Source of the DNA: Pseudomonas mosselii
GTDB lineage: Bacteria; Pseudomonadota; Gammaproteobacteria; Pseudomonadales; Pseudomonadaceae
DNA length: 64,000 bases
Reading direction: 5' to 3'
Assembly (NCBI RefSeq): GCF_003205295.1
Contig: NZ_QJRP01000003.1
Location: 248,001 to 312,000, forward strand
Shown: positions 37,153 through 48,932 of the stretch, piece after piece
Numbering within the stretch: position 1 is the stretch's first letter
Layout: the number at the start of each line of letters is the position of its first letter
Translations under genes and position numbers: made by a program
Notes under the pieces: model-generated
Database searches by the model: none
What the model saw: only the letters and a program-made list of their open reading frames with translations
What the model was told of the DNA's origin: nothing

Positions 37153-40098
37153 TTACTCGGCATCCAGGTGCATCGGCGTCACCACACGCCCATCGCTCTC
37201 TGCCTGGCCAAGATTGGTGTCGATGAAGTACACCCGGTCATCTTCCAGCTGGCCCTTGTCCACCAGGTAGTCCTTGATGCTGCTGGCGCGCTCCTGGCCG
37301 AGGGTGCGCAGCAGCGCGGCGCTTTCCGCCCAGGACTTGATCACCGCCTCGCGCAGCTTGGCGCTGCGTTCGTCACGGCCCAGCTTTTCCCACTCGGCCG
37401 GAGGTTGCTGCTTGAGGCGGGTGCGGTAAATACCTTCGAGCATCGCCGGCTTGTCGCTGTCATCGACCACCAGCAACGAGGCGTTGGCCGGTACCTTGTC
37501 GCCGCGGCGCTGGAGGATCTTGTACCAGGTGGCCTGGTACTCGCGCTCCAGGCGCTGCTGGGCAATCAGCGGACCGTCACTGCTCTGGGCGGCGGTGCCC
37601 TCGATCTCCAGGCGCAGCTCGGGGCGCTCCTTGAGGGCCGAGGCGAGCTTGTCCAGGGACGTTTGCACTTCAGGGGTCAGGTCGCTGGAGCCCGCCGCGA
37701 AAGAGACATTGCCCAAGTCCTCCGAGCCGCCGCCGGCGACCAGCCCGCCGAGCAGCTTGAACGGTGCCTGGGCCGCGCGCAGCACCAGGTTGCGCAGGGT
37801 CTGCCAGACGATCGGCATCACGCTGAACTGCGGGTTGTTGAGGTCGCCCGATACCGGCAGCTCGATGGATATCTTGCCTTCGGTGTCCTTGAGCAGGGCG
37901 ACCGCCAGGCGAATCGGCAGGTCCACGGCGTCCGGGCTGTCGACCTTCTCGCCCAGTTGCAACTGCTCGATCACTACCTTGTTTTCGGCCTTCAGCTGGC
38001 CATTGGTGATCAGGTAGTGCAGGTCGAGGTTCAGCCGGCCCTTGCGGATGCGCAAGCCGGCGAACTTGCCGGAGTAGGGGGTGAGGGTGGTCAGCTCGAC
38101 ACGCTTGAAGCTGGTGGCGATGTCCAGGCTGGCCAGCGGGTTGAACGGGTTGAGCGCGCCCTTGATGGTCACCGGCGCGTAGCGGTCCACCTTGCCCTTG
38201 ATATCCACCTTGGCCGGCAGTGGCTTGCGGTTGTCGATGGTGCCGATCTGGCCATTGAGCTGCTGCACGGCGGTAGCGAAATTGGGCGTCAGGGTCAGGT
38301 CGGCGAAGTTGGCCGAACCGTCGTTGATACTGATCTGGCCGATATGGATGCCCAGTTCCTTGCCATTGCCGGACGCTGCCGGTTTGCTTGGCGCCGCGGC
38401 CGGTTTGTCGGCGGTTTGCGGGATCAGCAGGTCGTCGACGTTGGTGGTGCGGTCTTCGTTGATGATAAAGCGCGCATAGGGCTGCAGCAGGGTGACCTTG
38501 TCGATCGACAGGGCATCGCCGTGCACATAGGACAGGCCATCGACGTTGACCTGCTGCCATTTGACGAAGTCGCGGTTCTTGATGGTGTCCAGGGTGTGCA
38601 GCTGGTTGGCTTGGGCCTTGCCGGTGATGCTGAAGGCCAGTGGCTCGGTGCTCTTGAGGTCGACCTTGAGGTCGCTGGAGAGCATGCCGCTGCGCAGTTC
38701 CAGGCGGATGAACGGGCTGATGTAGGCCTGGGCGACCCGCAGGTCGATATCGCGGGTGGTGACGTCGAGTTTCGCCGTGACCGGCGCCAGGTTGACCTGG
38801 CCTGCGGCCTGCAGCTTGCCCTGCTTGCCCACGCCGGTGTCGAGCTTGAGGGTGAAGGGCGACTGGTTGAGGCTGTCGAAGTTCTGCAGGTCGAGGTTGA
38901 GTGGGCCGACATCCAGGGCCACGGGCTCTTTCTGGCTACGGTCAGCCAGGTGAATGAGGTAGTTGCGCGCCTGCACGTCCTTGAGCAGCACCTGCCAGGG
39001 TTTGCTGGGTTCCTTGGCGGCCTGTTGTTCCGGAGTCGGCTCGGCGGCTGCGGGTTCTGCCTTTTCCTTGGGCGTGGCCTTGGCCGGCTGGCTGGCGAAC
39101 AGCTTCTGCCAGTCGAGCTGGCCGTCCTTCTCCAGGGCTGCCCAGGTCTCCAGCTTCTCGCTGCGGATCTTGCCGACGGTGACCTGCTGTTTGGCCAGGT
39201 CGATGGAGGTCTCGCTGACCTCCAGACTGGCTAGGCGTGCCAGCGGGCGACCGTCCGGGGCCTTGATGGCGAAGGGCGCGACCCGAACCGAGGTGTTGTC
39301 GAGCAGCAGCTCGGTTTCCTTGGCGAGGTTGAGCTTGTAGTGGGTGTCGAGGCTGACCATGCCGTCTTCCAGCACCAGCGGCACGGCATCGCGCACATAA
39401 GGCCAGAACAGCTTCATCTTGCCGTCGGTGACCCTGAGGGTGCCTTCGGAGGCGATCGGGGCCAGGCTAAGGGTGCCGCTCCAGTCGATGCGTCCGCCCG
39501 CCGGGCCGTTGGCTACCAGGGTCATGTCGGCGTTGTCGTCGGGCAGGGTGCTGAGGTTCTTCAGCTCCAGGTTCATCGAGTCGTAAAGGAACTCGATCGG
39601 CTCGCTCGGGCGCAGGTCCTGGAAATGCAGGTAACCTTCGCTGAGCTTGATGCTGGCGATGCGCAGCGGGAACGGGTCGCTGGGCGGATCTTCCGGTTTG
39701 GGCTCGCTGGGCGGGATCTTGAACAGTTGGGCCAGGTTGAGGCTGCCGTCCTTGGCGAACAGCAGCTCGGTGCGCGGCTTGTCCAACTCCACGGCATCCA
39801 GGCGCAGGGCCTTGGTCCACAGGCTGTCGAGGGACAGGTTGGCGTACAGGCGCTCGAAGCCGACCTGCTCCTTGCCGGGCTCGCCGATCTGCAGGCCCCA
39901 GAGCGTCAGTTCAAGGCTGAACGGGTTGAGCTCGATGCGCTGCAGGTGCGCCGGCACCGTGGCGTATTGCGCCAGTTGCTGGTTGGCGATGCGCAGGGCG
40001 ACACCGGGGAGAATGAAAAAGCCGAGCAGGCCGTACAGGGCCACGAGGGCCAGCAGTGCGCCGATAGCGCGGGTCAATCCTTTGGGCATGTGTCGCAT
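37153..40098 (-). CDS. Large AsmA-like DUF748 protein with OmpA-like C-terminal segment
   Basis: A protein of about 981 residues: a single N-terminal membrane anchor (LTRAIGALLALVALYGLLGFFI), then a long beta-rich periplasmic region of DUF748/AsmA type (LELTLWGLQIGEPG, DKPRTELLFAKDGSLNLAQLF and many AsmA-like repeats), a Pro/Ala/Lys-rich linker near 350-380, and a C-terminal part resembling an OmpA-like domain (SFAAGSSDLTPEVQTSLDKL) that lacks the usual D/R peptidoglycan residues. AsmA-superfamily proteins (TamB, YhdP) carry lipids across the periplasm; a similar bridge role is inference. Start uncertain: ATG 40098, ATG 40089 or GTG 40134. Confidence 0.8.
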   Translation of the reverse strand: MRHMPKGLTRAIGALLALVALYGLLGFFILPGVALRIANQQLAQYATVPAHLQRIELNPFSLELTLWGLQIGEPGKEQVGFERLYANLSLDSLWTKALRLDAVELDKPRTELLFAKDGSLNLAQLFKIPPSEPKPEDPPSDPFPLRIASIKLSEGYLHFQDLRPSEPIEFLYDSMNLELKNLSTLPDDNADMTLVANGPAGGRIDWSGTLSLAPIASEGTLRVTDGKMKLFWPYVRDAVPLVLEDGMVSLDTHYKLNLAKETELLLDNTSVRVAPFAIKAPDGRPLARLASLEVSETSIDLAKQQVTVGKIRSEKLETWAALEKDGQLDWQKLFASQPAKATPKEKAEPAAAEPTPEQQAAKEPSKPWQVLLKDVQARNYLIHLADRSQKEPVALDVGPLNLDLQNFDSLNQSPFTLKLDTGVGKQGKLQAAGQVNLAPVTAKLDVTTRDIDLRVAQAYISPFIRLELRSGMLSSDLKVDLKSTEPLAFSITGKAQANQLHTLDTIKNRDFVKWQQVNVDGLSYVHGDALSIDKVTLLQPYARFIINEDRTTNVDDLLIPQTADKPAAAPSKPAASGNGKELGIHIGQISINDGSANFADLTLTPNFATAVQQLNGQIGTIDNRKPLPAKVDIKGKVDRYAPVTIKGALNPFNPLASLDIATSFKRVELTTLTPYSGKFAGLRIRKGRLNLDLHYLITNGQLKAENKVVIEQLQLGEKVDSPDAVDLPIRLAVALLKDTEGKISIELPVSGDLNNPQFSVMPIVWQTLRNLVLRAAQAPFKLLGGLVAGGGSEDLGNVSFAAGSSDLTPEVQTSLDKLASALKERPELRLEIEGTAAQSSDGPLIAQQRLEREYQATWYKILQRRGDKVPANASLLVVDDSDKPAMLEGIYRTRLKQQPPAEWEKLGRDERSAKLREAVIKSWAESAALLRTLGQERASSIKDYLVDKGQLEDDRVYFIDTNLGQAESDGRVVTPMHLDAE

Positions 40099-40168
40099 CG
40101 TCTGTATCAGGCTGGAGTGCTTGGAGTATGGCACGTTAAATCGGTTCCGATGAACGGAGCAAAATACC

Positions 40169-41038
40169 TCATTCGATGCCCATGCGCCGCCGTGCGCGGT
40201 GCGCCGAACCGTCGCGCATGGCCCAGCGCAGCACCGGGGCGGTGTTGTTCAGGCCCAGGCGGATCATGCGCCGCTCGACCGCGCCCTGGTGCAGGCCGAG
40301 CATTTCGCTGGCCCATTCGGGCAGCAGGTCGATGCCGGCCTTGAGCATCAGCTTGCCCACCGGCTCGGCCATCCGGCTGGGCGCCGGCGCCTTGAGCAGG
40401 ATGTCCACCACCTCCAGGCTGCGCGCGTCGCACTGCAGGTGCGGGCGCATGCGGCGCAGGTACTCGTCGACCTCGGCGCAGGAGCGTGGCACGTCACGTG
40501 CGCCGAGGCGCTCGGCGATCAGTGCGATCTCGTCGTAGTAGGCGTCCTGCTCGGCGCGTGGCAGGCGTGGATTGCGGTAACGCAGGTGGGCGGCGAGGAA
40601 GCTGCTGACTTCGGCCACATGCACCCAGGTCAGCAGGTCGGGGTCGCTCGCCGCATAGGGACGGCCATCGGGCGCGGTGCCGGTCACCTTGAGGTGGATG
40701 GTGCGGACCTTGTCGATCAGCCACTCGGCGTCGCGGGTCGAGCCGAAGGTGGTGCCGGAGATGAACTGGCTGGTGCGGCGCAGACGCCCTAGCAGGTCCT
40801 GGCGGAAGTTGGAGTGGTCCCACACCCCGGCCAGTGCCAGTGGGTGCAGCAGTTGCAGCATCAGCGCGCTGATCCCGCCCACCAGCATGCTGGGGAAATC
40901 GCCATGCACCTGCCAACTGATGCTCTGCGGGCCGAACAGGCCGGGATCGCCCTTGGGCGATTCCAGGTCGAGCTGGCCGAGGGCCAGCCCGGTAAGGCTC
41001 ATGACCTGGGTTTCGATGCGACGACGTAGGACTTCCAT
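40169..41038 (-). CDS. Oxygenase MpaB-like protein (DUF2236)
   Basis: A 289-residue DUF2236 protein, the family that includes fungal MpaB and, more distantly, the haem-dependent rubber oxygenase Lcp. Conserved-looking points are the Arg-rich RLRRTSQFISGTTFGS (about residues 85-100), the histidine in TIHLKVTG (about 113-120) and WVHVAEVSSF. The family binds b-type haem; the substrate here is unknown. No signal peptide. 131 bp downstream of the ABM stop region and 71 bp before the DUF748 gene, all on one strand. Confidence 0.82.
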   Translation of the reverse strand: MEVLRRRIETQVMSLTGLALGQLDLESPKGDPGLFGPQSISWQVHGDFPSMLVGGISALMLQLLHPLALAGVWDHSNFRQDLLGRLRRTSQFISGTTFGSTRDAEWLIDKVRTIHLKVTGTAPDGRPYAASDPDLLTWVHVAEVSSFLAAHLRYRNPRLPRAEQDAYYDEIALIAERLGARDVPRSCAEVDEYLRRMRPHLQCDARSLEVVDILLKAPAPSRMAEPVGKLMLKAGIDLLPEWASEMLGLHQGAVERRMIRLGLNNTAPVLRWAMRDGSAHRARRRMGIE

Positions 41039-41069
41039 GGCGACCTGTGCTGGCCGCCATGGCGGCCGT

Positions 41070-41423
41070 CTATGAGTTGAGGTGTTTATCGTTCAGCCGG
41101 TCATCAGCCGGGCCTGAGGTGGCGAGCGTCTCGAGCGCGCCATCCTGGACATGATAAACCGTGGGCTCCTCGGAAAAATACGGCGCCAGGCGGGCCATGA
41201 AGACCTGGTGGTCCTCACTGGCCTCGAAGCCAGGCGTGTGATCCTCGAGGGATTGCCACTGCACGATCAGGTTGAACTGATGGGGTTTTTCAATTCCTTG
41301 CGCGAGCAGGTGGCTGATGTGCCCTTTGGCCCGGCTTAGCAGAGGGGCGACTTCGGCGAAGGCGTGCCTGAAGCTGTCGATGCGCATCTGCTGGATGGGA
41401 AGTATGGCGATTTCGTAGATCAT
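41070..41423 (-). CDS. Small monooxygenase-like (ABM) protein of the ArsR operon
   Basis: A 117-residue protein of ABM/ferredoxin-like fold (MIYEIAILPIQQMRIDSFRHAF; FNLIVQWQSLEDHTPGFEASEDHQVFMARL). The start at 41423 has GAGGAC 5 nt upstream. 34 bp downstream of an MDR oxidoreductase, so probably co-transcribed with it under the ArsR repressor. Substrate unknown; the pairing with a quinone-reductase-like MDR suggests handling of quinones or other electrophiles. Confidence 0.78.
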   Translation of the reverse strand: MIYEIAILPIQQMRIDSFRHAFAEVAPLLSRAKGHISHLLAQGIEKPHQFNLIVQWQSLEDHTPGFEASEDHQVFMARLAPYFSEEPTVYHVQDGALETLATSGPADDRLNDKHLNS

Positions 41424-41457
41424 GGCGGTCCTCATGATTGAGTTGGGCTATGGGGCG

Positions 41458-42441
41458 TCAAGCGTTGCTGGGTTCGGCTGCAGGCACGACCGCAATGGCG
41501 ATCTTCCCTTGCAGGCCATTGTTGGGGCTTTGCAGCCGGGCATGGGCGAGCGCAACGTCGGCCAGGGGATAGACGGCGCCCACATGTGGCCGCAGTTGTC
41601 CGTGCTCGACCAGCGCGCTCAGCTCATCGAGCTTGCCGCGCTGCTGCCGGGTGAAGACGAAGTGATAGCTCGCGTTCTTGCCCCAGGCCTGGATGAGGTT
41701 CTGCGGTTGCGCGATGTCCACGATGGACACCACGCGCCCCAGCTGCGCCAAGGCGTCCGGGCTGCGAGACAGGGCATCGCCGCCGATGGTGTCGAACACC
41801 ACATCGACGCCATGGCCTCCTGTTTCCCTCAGGATGACGTCGACATAGTCCTGGCGCTCGTGGTCGATGACCACATCGGCGCCCATGCGCCGCGCGAATT
41901 CGGCGTTCGCTTCGCGCACCGTGGTGAAGACCCTGGCGCCCATGGCCTTGGCCAGCTGGATCGCCACATGGCCGACGCCGCCGGCACCGCCATGCACCAG
42001 GATGCTCTCGCCCACCCTGAGCGCCGCGCGGACCACCAGCGCCTCCCAGGCCGTGCCGCCGACCAGGCTCAGGCTTGCCGCCTCTAGATGGCTCAGCGAC
42101 GGCGGCTTCAGGCCGACGATGTCTTCGGCGGCGACGTGGTACTCGGCATAGCTGCCAGCGCCCTCGAAGATCTGTGGGGTGTACCACACCTCGTCACCGG
42201 GGCTGAACGCCGTCACCCCAGGCCCGACGGCTTCGACGACGCCGGAGACGTCGTGCCCGGTAATGGCCGGCAGCGGCACCAGGTCGGCATAGTCGCCACG
42301 GCGAACCTGGTAATCCAGCGGGTTGACGGAGGTGGCATGCACCCGGACCAGCACCTGCCCGGCCTGCGGCACCGGTTTGACGATGTCGCGACAGACGAAC
42401 GCATCCGGGCCGCCGAAGGCATCCAGTATCAACGCTTTCAT
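41458..42441 (-). CDS. Quinone-oxidoreductase-like MDR protein
   Basis: A 327-residue medium-chain dehydrogenase/reductase of the zinc-free QOR/zeta-crystallin type ([15 protein letters not shown]; no structural-zinc cysteines). The NADPH-binding loop is [21 protein letters not shown], about residues 148-168. Reduction of quinones or enones is the family function. It lies 169 bp after arsR, with two ArsR-type palindromes in the gap and a small monooxygenase behind it. Confidence 0.88.
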   Translation of the reverse strand: MKALILDAFGGPDAFVCRDIVKPVPQAGQVLVRVHATSVNPLDYQVRRGDYADLVPLPAITGHDVSGVVEAVGPGVTAFSPGDEVWYTPQIFEGAGSYAEYHVAAEDIVGLKPPSLSHLEAASLSLVGGTAWEALVVRAALRVGESILVHGGAGGVGHVAIQLAKAMGARVFTTVREANAEFARRMGADVVIDHERQDYVDVILRETGGHGVDVVFDTIGGDALSRSPDALAQLGRVVSIVDIAQPQNLIQAWGKNASYHFVFTRQQRGKLDELSALVEHGQLRPHVGAVYPLADVALAHARLQSPNNGLQGKIAIAVVPAAEPSNA

Positions 42442-42468
42442 GGTGTTTCCTCACTTCGGTAAAAAGGG

Positions 42469-42488
42469 ATATCGAGAAATATCGATTT
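42469..42488. promoter_or_regulatory. ArsR-type operator 1, near the MDR start
   Basis: TATCGA-GAAATA-TCGATT, 29-47 bp upstream of the MDR ATG. The 12-bp TATCGAGAAATA half and its spacing match the copy at 42572. Confidence 0.65.
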
Positions 42489-42571
42489 ATTAAGTCAGAT
42501 CAAGCTGCCTTTCTGGTTTTGGGCGCCTGGCAGGCACCTTGATGGTTGCTCCTTGATTTCGTTAAAACGAG

Positions 42572-42591
42572 ATATCGAGAAATATCGATAT
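42572..42591. promoter_or_regulatory. ArsR-type operator 2, perfect palindrome
   Basis: ATATCGA-GAAATA-TCGATAT, perfect 7-bp arms with a 6-bp centre, between the arsR stop and the MDR gene. It shares the run GATATCGAGAAATATCGAT with operator 1, so one is probably a duplicate of the other. Confidence 0.7.
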
Positions 42592-42610
42592 AATGAGGTA
42601 AAAGCAAACC

Positions 42611-42913
42611 CTACAGTTCGCTCCCGATCAGCTCGGCGAGCGCGCTGATAGCCGCTTCGTTGCGCTTGTAGTAGGTCCACTGGCCAATGCGGCGGACCTC
42701 GACCAGGCCTGCACGCTGCAGGGTGGCCAGGTAGTCGGACACCGTTGACTGCGACAGCCCCACGCCTTCCTGGATACTGCTCACACAGACACCCACGGTA
42801 TGAACGTCACCTTCGTCCTGTGGAGGAAAGTGATTCACCGGGTCTTTCAGGCCTTTGAGGATCTCGAGGCGTGTGCGGTTCGAGAGTGCCTTGAATACGT
42901 CGAGCAGTTCCAT
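42611..42913 (-). CDS. ArsR-family transcriptional repressor
   Basis: A 100-residue winged-helix ArsR/SmtB regulator: FKALSNRTRLEILKGLKDP, recognition helix in GLSQSTVSDYLATLQRAGLV, wing VRRIGQWTYYKRNE. It has one cysteine (C43, in VGVCVSS) and none of the paired cysteines that bind metals, so a redox or electrophile signal, or a small ligand, is more likely than arsenic. The ATG lies 10 bp from a perfect ATATCGG-N6-CCGATAT palindrome, indicating autoregulation; related sites precede the downstream MDR gene. Confidence 0.9.
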   Translation of the reverse strand: MELLDVFKALSNRTRLEILKGLKDPVNHFPPQDEGDVHTVGVCVSSIQEGVGLSQSTVSDYLATLQRAGLVEVRRIGQWTYYKRNEAAISALAELIGSEL

Positions 42914-42922
42914 GACGCGATA

Positions 42923-42942
42923 ATATCGGCATTTACCGATAT
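42923..42942. promoter_or_regulatory. ArsR autoregulatory operator 3
   Basis: ATATCGG-CATTTA-CCGATAT, perfect 7-bp arms and 6-bp centre, just upstream of the arsR start. Same arm spacing as operators 1 and 2 with a one-base arm difference. Confidence 0.7.
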
Positions 42943-42989
42943 GTCAATTCGCCGCAGGACGGCCGGCTGCGGCCGCCCTGCGAAGCTGC

Positions 42990-44924
<1,935 letters not shown>

Positions 44925-45022
44925 GGCGGGTGGTCCTGCTCTTGTTAGGGGCGAGGGACTGCAACGGCTATTCGATGGACAGTGTAGAAGGTGGGGGTGT
45001 TCCCTGGGTGAAACGCCGTCCG

Positions 45023-45140
45023 TGTAGGAGCGGCCTTGTGTCGCGAAAGGGCCGCGCAGCGGCCCCAGCAATCGAGGCAGTATCGCTGAAATCCTGGGGC
45101 CGCTGCGCGGCCCTTTCGCGACACAAGGCCGCTCCTACAG
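45023..45140. repeat. Paired REP element
   Basis: TGTAGGAGCGGCCTTGTGTC (from 45023) and its complement (ending 45140), each with inner hairpins around GGGCCGCGCAGCGGCCCC. Lies between the pgi stop and the acs start, a co-directional site, upstream of acs. Confidence 0.92.
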
Positions 45141-45164
45141 AGAGCGGCGGTGTGGCCTATGGCA

Positions 45165-46829
45165 TCAGCCGCGGTGACGGCCGCGGAAGTAGTTGATCAG
45201 GCCCTGGGTCGAGCCATCTTCGGCGTTGTCTTCCTGGGCGCCGACCAGGCGCTGGTAGACACCCTTGCCCAGTTCCTTACCCAGCTCCACGCCCCACTGG
45301 TCGAAGGCGTTGATGCCCCAGACCACGCTCTGCACGAACACCTTGTGCTCGTACATCGCCACCAGCGCACCGAGGCGGCGCGGGCTGATGCGCTCGACCA
45401 CCAGGGTGTTGCTCGGGCGGTTGCCCGGGATCACCTTGTGCGGCGCCAGCTTGGCGATATCGGCCTCGTTCAGGCCCTTGGCGCGCAGTTCGGTCTCGGC
45501 CTCTTCGCGGGTCTTGCCGAGCATCAGCGCCTGGCTCTGCGACAGGCAGTTGGCGTACAGCCACTGATGGTGGTCCGCCACCGGGTTGAAGCTCACCACC
45601 GGGACGATGAAGTCGGCCGGGATCAGCTGGGTGCCCTGGTGCAGCAACTGGTGGTAGGCGTGCTGGCCGTTGCAGCCGACGCCGCCCCAGATGACAGGGC
45701 CGGTGTCGGTTTTCACCGGGGTGCCGTCCTGCAGCACGCTCTTGCCGTTGGATTCCATGTCCAGTTGCTGCAGGTGCTTGGTGATGTTGCGCAGGTAGTG
45801 GTCGTACGGCAGGATCGCATGGGCCTGGGCACCCCAGAAGTTGCCGTACCACACGCCCAGCAGGGCCAGCAGCACCGGCATGTTCTTCTCGAACGGCGCG
45901 GTCTGGAAGTGCTGGTCCATGGTATAGGCGCCGGACAGCAGTTCCTTGAAGTTGGCGGTGCCGATGGCCAGGGCGATCGGCAGGCCGATGGCCGACCACA
46001 GCGAGTAGCGCCCGCCGACCCAGTCCCACATCGGGAAGATGTTCTCTTCGCGGATGCCGAAGGCCACGGCCGCGGCCTTGTTGCTTGATACGGCGATGAA
46101 GTGGCGGTACAGCTCGGCTTCCGAACCGCCCTGGGCCAGGTACCAGGTGCGTGCGGCCTGGGCGTTCTTGAGGGTTTCCAGGGTGTTGAACGACTTCGAC
46201 GAGACGATGAACAGGGTGGTCTCGGCACGCAGGTTGGCCGACAGCTCGTGGAACTCGCTGCCGTCGATGTTGGCCAGGTAGTGGCAGCGCACGCCGCGCT
46301 GGGCGTAGGGCAACAGCGCCTCGGAGACCAGCTCGGGGCCCAGGAACGAGCCGCCAATGCCAATGTTGACCACGTCGGTGATCGGTTTTTCGCTGTAGCC
46401 GCGCCACAGGCCATCGTGGATGCGGCCGACCAGTTCGGTGATCTGGTTCAGTACCTTGTGCACTTCCGGCATCACGTTGACGCCGTTCACGCTGAGCTTG
46501 TCGCCGACCGGGCGGCGCAGGGCAGTATGCAGCACCGGGCGGCCTTCGGAGGTGTTGATGATCTCGCCGCTGAACATCGACTTGATGGCCGCTTCCAGGT
46601 CGACGTCCCTGGCCAGGTTCACCAGCAGGTCACGGGTCTGCTCGGTGATCAGGTTCTTCGAGTAGTCGAGGAACAGGCCGCAGCTGCTCAAGGAGAACTG
46701 CTCGAAGCGCTTGCCGTCGGCGGCGAAGGCTTCGCGCATGCTGAAGCCCTGCATGGCGTCGCGGTGTTGCTGAAGCGCCTGCCAGGCGGGCAGCGCCGTC
46801 ACATCGTGGGGGGTACGGTAATACGCCAT
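45165..46829 (-). CDS. pgi: Glucose-6-phosphate isomerase
   Basis: A 554-residue Pgi. Motifs: [31 protein letters not shown] (phosphate loop), [16 protein letters not shown] with the catalytic Glu region, and [16 protein letters not shown] with the catalytic Lys near the C-terminus. Start [16 protein letters not shown] at 46829. In pseudomonads without 6-phosphofructokinase it serves the Entner-Doudoroff/gluconeogenic cycle. Upstream of acs, behind panC. Confidence 0.98.
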   Translation of the reverse strand: MAYYRTPHDVTALPAWQALQQHRDAMQGFSMREAFAADGKRFEQFSLSSCGLFLDYSKNLITEQTRDLLVNLARDVDLEAAIKSMFSGEIINTSEGRPVLHTALRRPVGDKLSVNGVNVMPEVHKVLNQITELVGRIHDGLWRGYSEKPITDVVNIGIGGSFLGPELVSEALLPYAQRGVRCHYLANIDGSEFHELSANLRAETTLFIVSSKSFNTLETLKNAQAARTWYLAQGGSEAELYRHFIAVSSNKAAAVAFGIREENIFPMWDWVGGRYSLWSAIGLPIALAIGTANFKELLSGAYTMDQHFQTAPFEKNMPVLLALLGVWYGNFWGAQAHAILPYDHYLRNITKHLQQLDMESNGKSVLQDGTPVKTDTGPVIWGGVGCNGQHAYHQLLHQGTQLIPADFIVPVVSFNPVADHHQWLYANCLSQSQALMLGKTREEAETELRAKGLNEADIAKLAPHKVIPGNRPSNTLVVERISPRRLGALVAMYEHKVFVQSVVWGINAFDQWGVELGKELGKGVYQRLVGAQEDNAEDGSTQGLINYFRGRHRG

Positions 46830-47017
46830 TGCGGGTGGTTTCCTTGGTGCATGGTCAGGCTTGGACAGCGGCATTCGTTGCCGGTTGCAAGCTGGACATT
46901 ATAGGCATTGGCGCCAAGGCGGGAATGGGGAGAGGCGAACGGCGTGGATTAAAAATTGTCACCGGCCGGATACCTCGCGTGCGTGGGGCGGCGGTTCGCC
47001 GCGCCCACGCGGAGGTC

Positions 47018-47881
47018 TCAGGCGGTCTGCTCTTCCAGATGCAGGTAGATGTTGTCGATCAGCCGGGTGTTGCCCAGGTACGCCGCCGCAATCACCACCA
47101 GGTCACGGTCGTCGATCATCGCCGGGTGCAGCGTCAGGGCGTGGCGCACTTCCAGGTAGTCCTTGCGCAGGCCTGCGGCTTCCAGCTGCGCCTGGCCCTC
47201 GGCGATCAGCGCCGCAAAGTCGCGCTGGCCACGGTGCAAGGCGTCGGCGATGCCGCTCAGGGTGCGGTAAAGCACCGGGGCGGTGGCACGCTGATCCGGC
47301 GTCAGGTAGCCATTGCGCGACGACAGCGCAAGGCCGTCCTCGGCGCGCACGGTCGGCTCGCCGATGATCTGGATCGGCATGTTCAGGTCGCGGACCATGG
47401 CGCGGATCACCGCCAACTGCTGGTAGTCCTTCTCGCCGAACACGGCGAGGTCTGGCTGGACCATGTTGAACAGCTTGCTGACCACCGTCGCCACGCCTTC
47501 GAAGTGCCCGGGGCGGCTGGCGCCGCACAGGCCTTCGGACAGCTGCGGCACGCTCACCCGAGTCTGCACGGCCATGCCGTCGGGGTACATCTCTTCGACG
47601 GTGGGGGCGAACAGCAGGTGGCAGCCGGCCTGAAGCAGTGTTTCCTGGTCGGCGACGAGGGTGCGGGGGTACTTGTCGAGGTCTTCGCCGGCACCGAACT
47701 GCAGTGGGTTGACAAAGATGCTGGCGACCACGAAGTCGGCGCGCTGGGCGGCCTTGGTCACCAGGGCGGCGTGGCCGCTGTGCAGGTTGCCCATGGTCGG
47801 CACGAAGGCGATGCGCTTGCCTTCGCCACGGGCGCGGGCCACGGCGGCACGCAGTTCACGGACGGTCTTGACGGTATTCAT
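47018..47881 (-). CDS. panC: Pantothenate synthetase
   Basis: A 287-residue ATP-dependent ligase joining pantoate and beta-alanine. The HxGH-type motif is in [16 protein letters not shown], with [16 protein letters not shown] and the KMSKS-like ALSSRNGYL. It overlaps panB by 4 nt (translational coupling). A GC-rich hairpin (46981-47010) lies just downstream but has no T tract. Confidence 0.97.
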   Translation of the reverse strand: MNTVKTVRELRAAVARARGEGKRIAFVPTMGNLHSGHAALVTKAAQRADFVVASIFVNPLQFGAGEDLDKYPRTLVADQETLLQAGCHLLFAPTVEEMYPDGMAVQTRVSVPQLSEGLCGASRPGHFEGVATVVSKLFNMVQPDLAVFGEKDYQQLAVIRAMVRDLNMPIQIIGEPTVRAEDGLALSSRNGYLTPDQRATAPVLYRTLSGIADALHRGQRDFAALIAEGQAQLEAAGLRKDYLEVRHALTLHPAMIDDRDLVVIAAAYLGNTRLIDNIYLHLEEQTA

Positions 47882-48678
47882 GCGCTGAACCCATGTTCGC
47901 TGCCTGGGAAGCTGACGTCCTTGACCGCTCGGACATAGGCGGCCAGGGCACTCTGGATGTCCGGCTGGCCGGCCATGAAGTTCTTCACGAACTTCGGCAC
48001 CCGGCCGCTGAGCGATAGCCCGAGCATGTCATGCAGGACCAGCACCTGGCCATCGGTGGCGCTGCCGGCGCCGATGCCGATCACCGGAATGCCCACCGCC
48101 TGGGTGATCTCCGCCGCCAGTTCGCTGGGCACGCACTCAAGCAGCAGCATGGCCGCGCCGGCCTGCTCCAGGGCGATGGCGTCGGCGCGCATCTGCCGGG
48201 CCTGGGCTTCCTGGCGGCCCTGGACCTTGTAGCCGCCCAGCACGTTGACCGTCTGCGGGGTCAGGCCCATGTGCGCGCACACCGGCACGCCGCGCTCGGC
48301 CAGCAAGCGGATGGTTTCGCCCAGCCAGGCGGCGCCTTCGATCTTGAGCATGTGGGCGCCGGCGCGCATCAGTTCGGCGGCGTTGGCGAAGGCCTGCTCA
48401 GGGGTGGCGTGAGCCATGAACGGCAGGTCGGCGAGGATCAGAGCGCCATCGTTGCCACGTTTGACGCAGGCGGTGTGGTAGGCCATGTCGCGGTTGGTGA
48501 CCGGCAGGGTGCTGTCATGGCCCTGCAGGACCATCCCCAGGGAGTCGCCCACCAGCAGGACTTCCACACCGGCCTGGCTGGCGGCCTTGGCGAAGGTCGC
48601 GTCGTAGCAGGTCAGCATGGTGATTTTTTCGCCCTTGGCCTTCAGGCCATGCAGGGTGGTCAGGGTTACTTCAGGCAT
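47878..48678 (-). CDS. panB: 3-methyl-2-oxobutanoate hydroxymethyltransferase
   Basis: A 266-residue TIM-barrel enzyme making ketopantoate. Metal/substrate motifs: [27 protein letters not shown] and AHMGLTPQ. The start [16 protein letters not shown] at 48678 matches family length. Overlaps panC. The 250-bp gap to folK holds a cluster of GTTAC repeats and presumably the panBC promoter. Confidence 0.97.
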   Translation of the reverse strand: MPEVTLTTLHGLKAKGEKITMLTCYDATFAKAASQAGVEVLLVGDSLGMVLQGHDSTLPVTNRDMAYHTACVKRGNDGALILADLPFMAHATPEQAFANAAELMRAGAHMLKIEGAAWLGETIRLLAERGVPVCAHMGLTPQTVNVLGGYKVQGRQEAQARQMRADAIALEQAGAAMLLLECVPSELAAEITQAVGIPVIGIGAGSATDGQVLVLHDMLGLSLSGRVPKFVKNFMAGQPDIQSALAAYVRAVKDVSFPGSEHGFSA

Positions 48679-48868
48679 GTAGGGGAATCCTCGTTCAGGC
48701 GCTGTGAACAACAACTGCGTACAACGCGTGTATTCATCTTCCGGAGCGGCACATCATCGTCTGTGATGTTCGGGCACAGGTCCGTCCGGGCCTAAATGGG
48801 TGATTGCGGCAGAGTGGCGCCGCGGGACGCCTATAGTCGTGAGCGAGGTGGGGGAAGTCAACCAGCCG

Positions 48869-48932
48869 TGTTACCGCATTGTTACGGTGCCGGTGTTACT
48901 GGCGTTACCGCCGTCGGAAACGCCCGGGTTAC
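48869..48932. repeat. Cluster of GTTAC direct repeats
   Basis: TGTTAC occurs at 48869, 48880 and 48894 and GTTAC again at 48904 and 48928, all in one orientation within 64 bp at the end of folK. Same hexamer as the CbrB-type site upstream of crcZ, but here in direct array rather than an inverted pair. Confidence 0.5.

Noticed and set aside
42465..42595. Repeated ATATCGA blocks considered as a CRISPR remnant
   Set aside because: Only two copies, no regular spacers or cas genes; the palindromic arms fit a repressor operator.
46981..47010. GC-rich hairpin downstream of panC as a terminator
   Set aside because: The stem is good but there is no T tract on the minus strand, so it was not listed as a separate terminator.
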